Assembly: GCF_020217185.1 (NCBI RefSeq)
Contig: NZ_JAIWNX010000146.1
Coordinates: 1-17,421 of the forward strand
Direction of reading: 5' to 3'
Length of the DNA: 17,421 nucleotides
Source: Asticcacaulis sp.
GTDB lineage: Bacteria > Pseudomonadota > Alphaproteobacteria > Caulobacterales > Caulobacteraceae
Shown: positions 1 to 7,312 of the stretch, piece after piece
Layout of the letters: each line of letters begins with the position of its first letter
How positions within the stretch are numbered: the first letter of the stretch is position 1
Program-made: the position numbers and the translations under genes
The notes under the pieces: model-generated
Told to the model about the DNA's origin: nothing
What the model saw: only the letters and a program-made list of their open reading frames with translations
Database searches by the model: none

Positions 1-1
1 C

Positions 2-1381
2 ATCAGCGTACTGATTTCCGGGCGCGGGTCGCTGGCCGGGCGGCTGATCCGGCTGGCCGCCATCTGGTTCATCTTTTCGCTGATCCTGATTTCAGCAGGC
101 CTCACCGCCTTCTTTAACTACACCTCGGTGACGCGCTTTCAGGCGGGCATTTCAGACATTGTGCGCAACCTCTACACGCACACCGAATTCGACGAAGACG
201 GGCGCATCCGCATACCCGAACTGTACATCATCCGCACCGACGACATCTATTCCGGCCTCTACTGGCAGATCGTTGAGCTGGATAAACAGGACCGCGTGAT
301 GGCCGTCTATAAGTCGGGCTCGCTGGCCGAGCGCGTGCTGCAAATGCCCAAGGCCCTCGATAAGACGACGGGTCAGCTTCAGTATTATAACGCCATCGGG
401 CCGCGCGATCAGCCGCTGCGGCAGGCCACCGTCTATCTGCGCATTCAGGGGCACAATCTGCTGTTTATGGCCGCCGAGGACCGTTCCGAGGTCGATCGCA
501 ATGTGGGGCAGTTCGCCCTGATCACCGGTGGGGCGCTGATCGTGCTGGCGCTCGGCTCGCTGATCGCCATCTACCTTCAGGTGCGGATCGGTCTGAGGCC
601 CTTGTTTGCCCTGACCGACGAACTGCACGACATCCGCAAGGGCAAGCAGACGCGGCTCCTCAACATCTATCCGGCGGAAATCAAGCCGGTCACCGAAGAG
701 GTCAATGGCCTGCTGGAATACGGGCAGGACGTGGTGGAGCGGCAGCGTACCCACGTCGGCAATCTGGCCCACGCGCTGAAAACGCCGCTGTCGGTGCTTT
801 TGACCTCGGCCGGCGATGATCCGGCCCCTCTGGCCGATACCATCCGTAAACAGACGGCCTTGATGCGGGCCCAGGTCGATCACCACCTGCGCCGCGCTCG
901 CGCCGCCGCCCGCGCCCAGAATATGGGCGAGCGCACGCCGGTCGAGCCGGTGCTGGACGAACTGGCCGTCATGCTGGAGCAGGTGTTCCGCGACAAGGGC
1001 GTAACCATCGACTGGCGCGCGCCCGAAGACCTGGCCTTCCGCGGCGAAAAGCAGGATTTTCAGGAGATCGCCGGAAACCTGATGGAAAATGCCTGCATCT
1101 GGTCTCAGCGCCGCGTGCGCGTCACGGCGACGCTGGAGGACGAGGCGAGCGGCATGACGCTGCTGATCGAGGATGACGGGCCGGGGATGCCGCCCGAACG
1201 CTATGATGAGGTGCTTAAACGCGGCGCGCGGCTGGATGAGTCCGCCCCCGGTTCGGGGCTGGGCCTGTCGATTGTCGATGAACTGGTGCGCGCCTATGGC
1301 GGCCGCCTGAGCTTTGACCGCTCAGGGATGGGCGGCCTCAAATGCGTTGTGATATTACCGGCCAATTTTATAGCTGAGTAA
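2..1381 (+). CDS. Sensor histidine kinase, 5' end cut by window edge
   Basis: Membrane-bound two-component sensor kinase that should autophosphorylate on histidine and pass the phosphate to a response regulator outside the window. The frame is open from base 2, so the start is missing; a GTG at 128 is internal because the codons before it encode the first membrane helix (LAAIWFIFSLILISAGL). About 130 residues of presumed periplasmic sensor follow, then a second helix (ALITGGALIVLALGSLIAIYL), a HAMP-like linker, the H-box HALKTPL (His at 770-772), the N-box NLMENA, the G1 box DDGPGMP and the G2 box GSGLGLS. All key kinase residues are present. It resembles the PhoQ/FeuQ-like class of alphaproteobacterial kinases (inference). 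The partner regulator is probably just upstream, because such genes are normally paired. The signal sensed cannot be told from sequence. Confidence 0.93.
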   Translation: MSVLISGRGSLAGRLIRLAAIWFIFSLILISAGLTAFFNYTSVTRFQAGISDIVRNLYTHTEFDEDGRIRIPELYIIRTDDIYSGLYWQIVELDKQDRVMAVYKSGSLAERVLQMPKALDKTTGQLQYYNAIGPRDQPLRQATVYLRIQGHNLLFMAAEDRSEVDRNVGQFALITGGALIVLALGSLIAIYLQVRIGLRPLFALTDELHDIRKGKQTRLLNIYPAEIKPVTEEVNGLLEYGQDVVERQRTHVGNLAHALKTPLSVLLTSAGDDPAPLADTIRKQTALMRAQVDHHLRRARAAARAQNMGERTPVEPVLDELAVMLEQVFRDKGVTIDWRAPEDLAFRGEKQDFQEIAGNLMENACIWSQRRVRVTATLEDEASGMTLLIEDDGPGMPPERYDEVLKRGARLDESAPGSGLGLSIVDELVRAYGGRLSFDRSGMGGLKCVVILPANFIAE

Positions 1382-1454
1382 CGACGCTTTAGGGTCAGAA
1401 AATATTAACCACGCGCCTCCCATACTTGCCTCGTTATAACAACGGCAGAGCCAC

Positions 1455-2810
1455 ATGGGCGTGTTATCGGAGAAACGGCTGAGCGCGGTCGGCGGGCTGG
1501 TGAAAACCTTGCCCGTAAACATTCTCCGTCAACTGAACACCAGTCTGGGTTTAACGCACGACGCCGCTCTGGGCGAGGTGCGCGCTCTTGTGGCGCGTCA
1601 GCTTGAGTCGCATCATCTCAAGGAACAGGTCTTCCGCCCCTTCGTGCCTTTGTTCATGGCGCGCGAAGACGGTATGGAAGGCGTTATTTTTCCGCAGTGG
1701 CTGCTCGATCGTCTGTGGAGCGCGCTTGAGCGTGAAGAGGCCGAACTGATGACGGAGGCGCGCCGCAGCGTGCACAGTCCCCGCAGCGGCGACCCGGTAC
1801 CCGTGCCCTATTTTCGTCTGGTCAATGCGGCGGCGGTCATTCTGCGGGAACGGCCTGAGACGGTCTTGCCGCAGGGTGAGGACGAAGACGAACTCGAAGA
1901 ATTTGCCGCCTATCTTGACCTGCACCGCCTGTTGCGGGAAGCCCTGGCGCGGCTGCCCGACTGGATGGGGCGTATTGATGCCGAAAAGGCGGCGGCCATC
2001 CGGCTGATGTTCAAGGATGCGTGCAGCAAGACGCCGGACGGTGAGGGCGGGGTGCGCTTCCTCGAAGCCCTGTTGGCCAATATGGATGACGCCACGCTGG
2101 TGCTCAAATTTGTCGCCGTCATCTCGGATGGGGCCAATGACCGTTTCTTAAGCGAGTCGGAACTGGCCGGGTTTGGCGAACGCGTGCTTGTCGCCGCCGA
2201 AGAACGGATGAAGGTGTTTTCGGGGCTGATGCGGCGGCGTGACCCGTCGCTGCTGGGCGAGGCCGGAGGCTGGGTGGCCCAGTGCCTGAGTCTGGTCAGC
2301 AGCCTGCAAAAATCGGTCGAACTGACGCGCGACGGGCCGTGGGGCAAGCGCGTCCTGGTGATTAATCAGACGATCAACGGTCTGGTCGAAGACCGTCTAA
2401 AAGGCGTGGAAAAAATCATCGCTCAGGCCCTGCCGCTGAAGACCGAGCGGATTTTTGGCCGGGCGACGCGCGAGGTGCCTGACTATGCCGGGCCGAAACC
2501 GGCTCAGGCCGAGGCGGCGCTGCAAACCGTCGCCTTTATCAATCAGGTGCGCCCCACCGCCTCACAGGGCGGCTATCTCAGCCTGCTCAACAAAACGGTC
2601 GAAGCTGCCGAAGTGCAGATGGACGCCTATTTCACCGTCGTGCTGGGAGTCGCCGTGGGCGAAGATCCGTTCGATGCGCAGGCGGTGATGGACTGTTTTG
2701 AGCGCGTGATCGCCCTGATGGAGGGGCTTCTGGGGGAAAACAAGGCCAATCTGGCGCGACGTCGTGTCACGGCTGCCGATGTCTTCCGGGCACCAAAAAC
2801 GGTTGCCTAA
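1455..2810 (+). CDS. Conserved-looking hypothetical protein, 451 aa, function unknown
   Basis: I do not recognise this family. The protein has no signal peptide and no membrane helix. It looks soluble and mostly alpha-helical, rich in Leu, Ala, Glu and Arg, with an acidic stretch (EDEDELEEF) near residue 140. No catalytic motif, nucleotide-binding loop or metal-binding cysteine cluster is visible. Codon use (strong G/C at third positions) matches the neighbours, so I take it as a real resident gene. The ATG at 1455 has only a weak purine stretch upstream (GGCAGAG). It stands 73 bp after the kinase and 70 bp before ccmI, on the same strand as both, so cotranscription with either is possible. 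A regulatory or scaffolding role is only a guess from composition. Confidence 0.85.
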   Translation: MGVLSEKRLSAVGGLVKTLPVNILRQLNTSLGLTHDAALGEVRALVARQLESHHLKEQVFRPFVPLFMAREDGMEGVIFPQWLLDRLWSALEREEAELMTEARRSVHSPRSGDPVPVPYFRLVNAAAVILRERPETVLPQGEDEDELEEFAAYLDLHRLLREALARLPDWMGRIDAEKAAAIRLMFKDACSKTPDGEGGVRFLEALLANMDDATLVLKFVAVISDGANDRFLSESELAGFGERVLVAAEERMKVFSGLMRRRDPSLLGEAGGWVAQCLSLVSSLQKSVELTRDGPWGKRVLVINQTINGLVEDRLKGVEKIIAQALPLKTERIFGRATREVPDYAGPKPAQAEAALQTVAFINQVRPTASQGGYLSLLNKTVEAAEVQMDAYFTVVLGVAVGEDPFDAQAVMDCFERVIALMEGLLGENKANLARRRVTAADVFRAPKTVA

Positions 2811-2880
2811 GGCGACGAAAACGGGCTTATGACACAGTCCCGGTGCGTTCGTTCCGGTCAACCCGCCGCTTAAGACACGT

Positions 2881-3945
2881 ATGCTGCTGTTCTCGCTTAC
2901 CGCTGCACTTGTGTGCGCCGCCCTTCTGGGGCTGGCGGTCGCGTGGCTGCGCCGTACACCGGACAGCGCGCTGGATCAGGCGCGGCAGCGGTACGAAGCC
3001 TTTGTGGCCGATCTCGACCGCCGCGTCGCCGCCGGACATACGGACGCGGCTCTGGCCCGTGAAGAAAAGACCGAAGCGGCGCGCGCCCTTTTGCGCGTCG
3101 AAGAGGCCGAGGCGGTGGCACCGGTTGATCCGCGCATCGGCTTTGCCGGGGCCGTCGTGATCGCCGTGGCGGCGCTGGGCCTGTCGGTCTTTGTGGGCAA
3201 GCCCGATCTGCCGGATCAGCCCTATGCGGCGCGCGTCAAGGCGTGGGTGGAGACGCTGAATACGGCCCCCGAAACGCTGGAGGCCAAGCCCGCGGCGGTG
3301 GCGCTGCAACAGCTATCGGGCAAGTATGGCGACAAGCCGGCCTACTGGCTGCAACTGGGGCAGACCCTGGTGGTGGCGGGCGACTATTATGAGGCGGCGC
3401 AGGCCTTCAAGCGCGTGACGCAACTGGCCCCCGAGGCGGCGGTCGGCTGGTCCAATCTGGGTGAGGCGCTGACGCTGCTCAACAAGGGGCAGAGCAATGG
3501 GGAGGCGCGCGCTGCCTTTGCCGAGGCCCTGACGCGCGATGGCGACGACCTGACGGCGCTGTACTACTCAGCCCGTATCCTCACCACGGATGGCCGCTAC
3601 GAAGAGGCGCGGCGGCTCTATGGTGTCGTGCAGTCGCGGCTGGCGGCCGATGACGGGCGTCAGCAGACGGTGGCGGCGGAAATCGCCGCGCTCGATCAGT
3701 CGGCGCAGACGGCGGCGACGGTTCAGGCGCAGATCGGCGGCATGGTGGCGGGCCTTGAGGCGCGTCTGGCCAAAAATCCCGAAGACCCCGACGGCTGGGC
3801 GCGTTTGCTGCGTTCGTATCGCGTGCTGAAAAACGTCGAAGGTGAAAAGCGGGTGCTGGCGACGCTGGATCGTCTGTATGCGGATCGTCCTGCGATTGCG
3901 CGCGACATCGTGCAAAGGGCCGACCGGCCGGTGGGGGCGCAATGA
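2881..3945 (+). CDS. ccmI: Cytochrome c maturation protein CcmI (CycH)
   Basis: CcmI/CycH holds the C-terminus of apocytochrome c and delivers it to the CcmF/CcmH heme lyase in the periplasm. The 354-aa product fits: an N-terminal membrane helix at residues 1-22, a cytoplasmic charged loop with a coiled-coil look (about 25-80), a second helix at about 87-105, then a periplasmic part with TPR-like helices at about 150-255 (for example YWLQLGQTLVVAGDYYEAAQAF and ALYYSARILTTDGRYEEARRLY). It is the first gene of the cycHJKL-type operon, with ccmE 52 bp downstream. The ATG at 2881 gives the expected first helix straight away, although no good ribosome-binding site precedes it (only AAGA). The TPR region is the least conserved part of the family; identity rests on topology plus gene order. 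Confidence 0.9.
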   Translation: MLLFSLTAALVCAALLGLAVAWLRRTPDSALDQARQRYEAFVADLDRRVAAGHTDAALAREEKTEAARALLRVEEAEAVAPVDPRIGFAGAVVIAVAALGLSVFVGKPDLPDQPYAARVKAWVETLNTAPETLEAKPAAVALQQLSGKYGDKPAYWLQLGQTLVVAGDYYEAAQAFKRVTQLAPEAAVGWSNLGEALTLLNKGQSNGEARAAFAEALTRDGDDLTALYYSARILTTDGRYEEARRLYGVVQSRLAADDGRQQTVAAEIAALDQSAQTAATVQAQIGGMVAGLEARLAKNPEDPDGWARLLRSYRVLKNVEGEKRVLATLDRLYADRPAIARDIVQRADRPVGAQ

Positions 3946-3963
3946 GGAACCTATTACGCTTAC

Positions 3964-3990
3964 ACCTCCCCGCTGGCGGGGCGAGGGGGA
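3964..3990. repeat. Short GC palindromic repeat in the ccmI-ccmE junction
   Basis: An imperfect hairpin, CCTCCCCG then CTGG then CGGGGcGAGG, fills most of the 52-bp gap between ccmI and ccmE. It matches the 'cctccc...gggagg' arms of the other repeats in this window. Its 3' arm merges into the ccmE Shine-Dalgarno sequence (GAGGGGGA), so folding of the mRNA could partly mask that site. Confidence 0.55.
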
Positions 3991-3997
3991 GATCGTC

Positions 3998-4492
3998 ATG
4001 ACCCTGCTTCCCAAATCCATGAAGGCGCGTCGGCGTCTGATGATCTTTCTGATCGCCGCCCCGATCCTGATGGCCGGTGTGGCGCTGGCCCTGTTCGCCA
4101 TGAAGGATCAGGTCGTCTATTTCTACACCCCGGCGCAGGCCTATGAGGCTAAGGCCGAACTGCATCGCACCATGCGCCTCGGCGGCCTCGTCAAGGCGGG
4201 CAGCGTCGTCAAGGGCGCTGGCGGCGAAGTCACCTTCGTCGTGCGCGACCAGAAGGCCGAAATGACCGTGCGCTTCAAGGGCGATCTGCCCGACCTGTTC
4301 CGTGAAGGGCAGGGCGTGGTCTGCGAAGGCCAGCGTGTCAGCGCCGACGTGTTCGAGGCCAAAACCGTGCTGGCCAAGCACGACGAAACCTACATGCCCA
4401 AGGAGGTCGTCAAGGCGATCAAAGAGCAGGGCGAGTGGCGGCCGGAAAGCGCGGCCAAACCCGATTCCAAACCCTTTGGCGAGGCGAAATGA
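3998..4492 (+). CDS. ccmE: Cytochrome c maturation heme chaperone CcmE (CycJ)
   Basis: CcmE is the periplasmic heme chaperone that binds heme covalently through a histidine and hands it to CcmF. The 164-aa protein has one N-terminal membrane anchor (about residues 14-35) and a beta-rich OB-fold domain. The family's VLAKHDExYMP motif is present as VLAKHDETYMP, with heme-binding His128 and Tyr132. I chose the ATG at 3998, not the earlier in-frame GTG/ATG codons inside ccmI, because it has a strong Shine-Dalgarno sequence (GAGGGGGA, 3983-3990) at good spacing and gives the usual family length. The stop overlaps the ccmF start (ATGA, 4489-4492), which implies translational coupling. The Shine-Dalgarno sequence lies in a repeat hairpin. 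Confidence 0.97.
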   Translation: MTLLPKSMKARRRLMIFLIAAPILMAGVALALFAMKDQVVYFYTPAQAYEAKAELHRTMRLGGLVKAGSVVKGAGGEVTFVVRDQKAEMTVRFKGDLPDLFREGQGVVCEGQRVSADVFEAKTVLAKHDETYMPKEVVKAIKEQGEWRPESAAKPDSKPFGEAK

Positions 4493-6459
4493 TCGCGGAA
4501 CTGGGCACCTTCTGTCTGGGGCTGGCCTTCCTTCTGTCGCTGGCGCAGGCGCTCAGCGTGGCGGGGGCGGCGTGGCGACCCTTGCGCGGCATGGCGCGCT
4601 GGAGCGAAGGCCTGTCTCTGGCCGCGGCGATGGCATCGGTTCTGGCCTTTGCGGCCCTGCTCCACGCCTTTGTGACGTCGGATTTTTCAGTCTCCAACGT
4701 CGCCAGACATTCGCACACGCTGAAACCGCTGCTGTACAAGATTTCCGGGACCTGGGGCAGCCACGAAGGCTCGATGCTGTTGTGGTGCATGGTGCTGCTC
4801 AGCTATGGCGCGCTGGTGACGCTGTTCGGGCGCGGCTTGCCGTCCGGCCTGCGCCACAAGGTACTGGGGGTGCAGGGGCTTCTGGGGGCGCTGTTCAGCG
4901 GTTTCACGCTGTTTTCCTCCAATCCGCTGGCCCGCCCCGACCCGGCCCCCTATGAGGGGCAGTCGCTCAACCCCATGCTTCAGGACCCGGCTCTGGCCCT
5001 TCATCCGCCGCTGCTCTACCTCGGCTATGTCGGGTTTTCGGTGGTGTTCGCCTTTGCCGTGGCGGCGCTGATCGAAGGGCGCATCGGGCGCGAATGGGCG
5101 CGCTGGGTGCGGCCGTGGACGCTGGTGGCCTGGGTGTTTCTGACGCTCGGCATCGCTTTGGGGTCGTTCTGGGCCTATTATGAGCTGGGCTGGGGCGGCT
5201 GGTGGTTCTGGGACCCGGTGGAAAACGCCTCCTTCATGCCTTGGCTGGCGGCGACCGCCTTGCTGCATTCGGCCATTGTGCTGGAAAAACGCGATGCGCT
5301 GAAATCGTGGACGGTGTTTCTGGCGCTTCTAGCCTTCACCTTCTCGATGCTGGGGGCGTTTCTGGTGCGCTCCGGCGTGCTGACCAGCGTGCACGCCTTC
5401 GCCGTCGATCCGCAGCGCGGTATTTTGCTGCTGGCCATCCTGTTTGTGACGGCAGGCGCGGGGTTCGCGCTTTATGTATTCCGCGCCTCGGCGCTCAGTT
5501 CCGGTGGCGTGTTTGCGCCGGTCAGCCGCGAATCGACGCTTGTGCTCAATAACCTGCTGGTCTTCGTGGCGCTTTCCACCGTCTGTCTGGGGACGCTCTA
5601 TCCGCTGCTGATGGAGGCCCTGACCGGCAAGACGATTTCGGTCGGCACCCCCTATTATAACCTGAGCTTCGTGCCGGCCATGTCGGTGGCCATGCTCATC
5701 CTGCCCCTGGCCAGTCTGATGGCGTGGAAGCGCGGTGACCTCAAGGCTGTGGGGCAGAGGCTGGCTCTGGCGGCGGGTATATCGCTCTTGCTGGCCGTGC
5801 TGGGGGCGGTGCTGATGGGTAGCGGTGAGGCGAAAAAGGTCCTGTCGCTGGGCGTCGGCTTTCTGCTGGGCGGCTGGGTCATCCTCGGCTCGTGGCAGGT
5901 CTTGCAGGAACGCACGCACCTGCTCAAGGTGCCGTTTTCCGAGAGCCTGCGCCGCTTTCGCGCCCTGCCGCTGGCGACGCACGGCATGGTGCTGGCGCAT
6001 GTGGGGCTGGGCCTGTTCGTGCTGGGGGCCGTGGTTGAAACCCAGACCAAGCTCAGCGCCGTCGATCATCTGCGCGTCGGTGGGGCGTTGCGCGTCGGGG
6101 CCTATGAGGTGCGCCTGAGCGACATCAAAAGCGTGGTCGGGCCGAACTATGAGGCCGAACGCGGTGTCCTCGAAGTGCGCCGTGGCGGCAAGCCCATCTG
6201 TCAGGCCCTGCCGGAGCGGCGATTCTATCCGGCGTCCGCGACCGTGACGACCGAGGTGGCCCTGTGTTTTCAGCCGCTGAACGATCTCTATTTTGTGCTG
6301 GGCGAACCGTCGGCGGAGGGGTGGCAGGTAAGAGCCCTGTACAATCCGTGGGCGCGGCTGATCTTCTTCGGGCCGCTGCTGATGGCCATAGGCGGGGTGT
6401 TGTCGCTGTGTGACCGCCGCCTGCGGCTGGGGCTGGTCCATCGGGGGAAAAAGGGATGA
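4489..6459 (+). CDS. ccmF: Cytochrome c heme lyase subunit CcmF (CycK)
   Basis: CcmF is the large multi-pass inner-membrane core of the heme lyase; with CcmH and CcmI it transfers heme from CcmE to the CxxCH motif of apocytochromes c. The product is 656 aa, the normal length. The hallmark tryptophan-rich WWD motif is intact (WGGWWFWDPVENASFMPW, coded at about 5189-5242). Around it are many hydrophobic helices and conserved stretches such as GTWGSHEGSMLLW (about residues 85-97) and LHPPLLYLGYVG, which include family histidines. The ATG at 4489 overlaps the ccmE stop and gives the expected N-terminus (MIAELGTFCLGLAF). The ATGA at 6456-6459 links it to ccmH. Confidence 0.98.
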   Translation: MIAELGTFCLGLAFLLSLAQALSVAGAAWRPLRGMARWSEGLSLAAAMASVLAFAALLHAFVTSDFSVSNVARHSHTLKPLLYKISGTWGSHEGSMLLWCMVLLSYGALVTLFGRGLPSGLRHKVLGVQGLLGALFSGFTLFSSNPLARPDPAPYEGQSLNPMLQDPALALHPPLLYLGYVGFSVVFAFAVAALIEGRIGREWARWVRPWTLVAWVFLTLGIALGSFWAYYELGWGGWWFWDPVENASFMPWLAATALLHSAIVLEKRDALKSWTVFLALLAFTFSMLGAFLVRSGVLTSVHAFAVDPQRGILLLAILFVTAGAGFALYVFRASALSSGGVFAPVSRESTLVLNNLLVFVALSTVCLGTLYPLLMEALTGKTISVGTPYYNLSFVPAMSVAMLILPLASLMAWKRGDLKAVGQRLALAAGISLLLAVLGAVLMGSGEAKKVLSLGVGFLLGGWVILGSWQVLQERTHLLKVPFSESLRRFRALPLATHGMVLAHVGLGLFVLGAVVETQTKLSAVDHLRVGGALRVGAYEVRLSDIKSVVGPNYEAERGVLEVRRGGKPICQALPERRFYPASATVTTEVALCFQPLNDLYFVLGEPSAEGWQVRALYNPWARLIFFGPLLMAIGGVLSLCDRRLRLGLVHRGKKG

Positions 6460-7088
6460 GGCGGAACTATTGTTCCTCCCCTGATTTGGCTGCGCCGAAC
6501 TGGCGTTTCAGGGGAGGTGGCTTTCGAGCGCTAGCGAGAAAGACGGTGGGGTTAATTCCGCCGTTTAACCCCCCTCCGGCTTTGCCGGTATCCCCCCTGA
6601 TATCAGGGGGGAGGCTGAAGGCCCTCCTCGTCACCCTGTTTGCCTTTTCTCAGGTCGCCGGGGCCGTCCTGCCCGGTGAAACCCTGTCGGACAAACAGCA
6701 GGATGACCGCGCCCGCGCGCTCTACCGCGAAGTGCGCTGTGTCGTCTGTCAGAACGAGTCGATTGCCGATTCCGGGGCCGATATCGCCGCCGATATGCGC
6801 CGCGACATCCGCGCCCATATCTCCGAGGGCAAAAGCGACAGCGATATCCGTGACATATTGCGCGCCCGCTATGGCGACTATGTACTGTTCCGACCGCGCT
6901 TTTCTCTGGCCACCGGCCTGCTGTGGGGCCTGCCCGTAGGGGTGTTGCTGGTCGGTGGTGCCATCTTTGTACTGATGGGCCGCCGCAAAAGCGCTAACGA
7001 TGCTGAGCCAGATACCCCTGGCCTCAGTGCCGAAGAACAGGCGCGTCTTGAGGCGCTTTTGAACCGTGACCCTGACAGTCACAAATAA
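6456..7088 (+). CDS. ccmH: Cytochrome c maturation thiol-disulfide protein CcmH (CycL), repeat-derived N-terminal extension
   Basis: CcmH reduces or holds the cysteines of apocytochrome c before heme attachment. The core is clear: the redox motif CVVC with the family context VVCQNESIADSGADIAADMR (Cys95 and Cys98 from the first ATG), then DIRDILRARYGDYVLFRP, then a C-terminal membrane helix (about 154-173). The odd part is the start. The ATG at 6456 overlaps the ccmF stop, but codons 6 to about 53 are read through a GC-rich palindromic repeat, and only then comes the normal signal sequence (LLVTLFAFSQVAGA, about 57-70). In-frame alternatives are GTG 6546 and TTG 6582; none has a convincing ribosome-binding site. 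The gene is certain, the start is not. This is the short alphaproteobacterial form without a CcmI-like C-terminal domain, since ccmI is separate. Confidence 0.93.
   Translation: MRRNYCSSPDLAAPNWRFRGGGFRALARKTVGLIPPFNPPPALPVSPLISGGRLKALLVTLFAFSQVAGAVLPGETLSDKQQDDRARALYREVRCVVCQNESIADSGADIAADMRRDIRAHISEGKSDSDIRDILRARYGDYVLFRPRFSLATGLLWGLPVGVLLVGGAIFVLMGRRKSANDAEPDTPGLSAEEQARLEALLNRDPDSHK
6475..6612. repeat. Composite palindromic repeat element inside the 5' end of ccmH
   Basis: There are several inverted repeats in a row. A perfect 10-bp stem CCTCCCCTGA / TCAGGGGAGG (6475-6484 and 6508-6517) encloses a small CGCC/GGCG stem. Next come a CTTTC/GAAAG stem (6521-6542) and a CCGGC/GCCGG stem (6577-6588). 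Last is a perfect 22-bp palindrome at 6591-6612 centred on GATATC. The outer arms match the repeats at 9416-9546 and 12147-12219. It interrupts an otherwise gapless operon but keeps the ccmH frame open. Confidence 0.75.
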
Positions 7089-7133
7089 GACTGTATCTAA
7101 GCCACGATTTTGCCGCACCGCTTTGGTTGCATT

Positions 7134-7180
7134 CAAGCGCATACCAAAAAGTGTGAAACGGTTTTTGGATTCAAATGCGC
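7134..7180. repeat. Nested inverted repeat upstream of degP
   Basis: An outer pair AAGCGCAT / ATGCGC (7135-7142 and 7175-7180) encloses a perfect 7-bp pair CCAAAAA / TTTTTGG (7144-7150 and 7162-7168) around GTGTGAAACGG. From memory, the core 'AAAAgtgtgaaacggTTTT' recalls short palindromes common between genes in rhizobia; I could not check this. It may be a dispersed repeat or the end of the ccm transcript. Confidence 0.4.
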
Positions 7181-7183
7181 GAC

Positions 7184-7217
7184 AAACAAAAATCTCAGAA
7201 CCGGTACGGCTCTGAGA
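7184..7217 (-). terminator. Terminator-shaped hairpin on the minus strand upstream of degP
   Basis: A perfect 7-bp stem TCTCAGA / TCTGAGA (7193-7199 and 7211-7217) with an inner CC/GG pair. Read on the minus strand it is followed at once by TTTTTGTTTG (7192 down to 7183), the layout of an intrinsic terminator. On the plus strand no T-run follows. No minus-strand gene ends here, so it would act on antisense transcription coming out of degP or on an unannotated small RNA. Confidence 0.45.
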
Positions 7218-7312
7218 CGGATTAAAAGATGGTAAGCCCGCATGAAAACACTGGCTTGCGGCCTTAAAATGCCTATGTTGACCGTAACAGCGTATAATCA
7301 GGACGAAGACCC

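Larger units (their letters stand above)
7089..7312 (+). promoter_or_regulatory. Upstream region of degP with possible promoter
   Basis: A 224-bp gap before degP that is clearly richer in A/T than its surroundings. CTTG at 7255 and CCTATGTT at 7272-7279 resemble a heat-shock sigma-32 type promoter, though the spacing is shorter than usual. TTGACC (7278) and TATAAT (7293) are only 9 bp apart, so they do not form a standard pair. AGGACGAAG (7300-7308) can serve as the degP ribosome-binding site. Two inverted repeats in the upstream half are listed separately. The exact promoter is uncertain. Confidence 0.35.

Noticed and set aside
152..886. 244-codon open frame on the minus strand over the sensor kinase
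   Set aside because: It overlaps the kinase H-box region, has no recognisable motif and shows antisense-type composition.
5329..6441. 370-codon open frame on the minus strand over ccmF
   Set aside because: Rich in Gln, His and Arg without domains; a shadow of the clearly conserved ccmF.
7278..7298. TTGACC and TATAAT before degP as a housekeeping promoter
   Set aside because: The boxes are only 9 bp apart, and a start there would cut off the ribosome-binding site.
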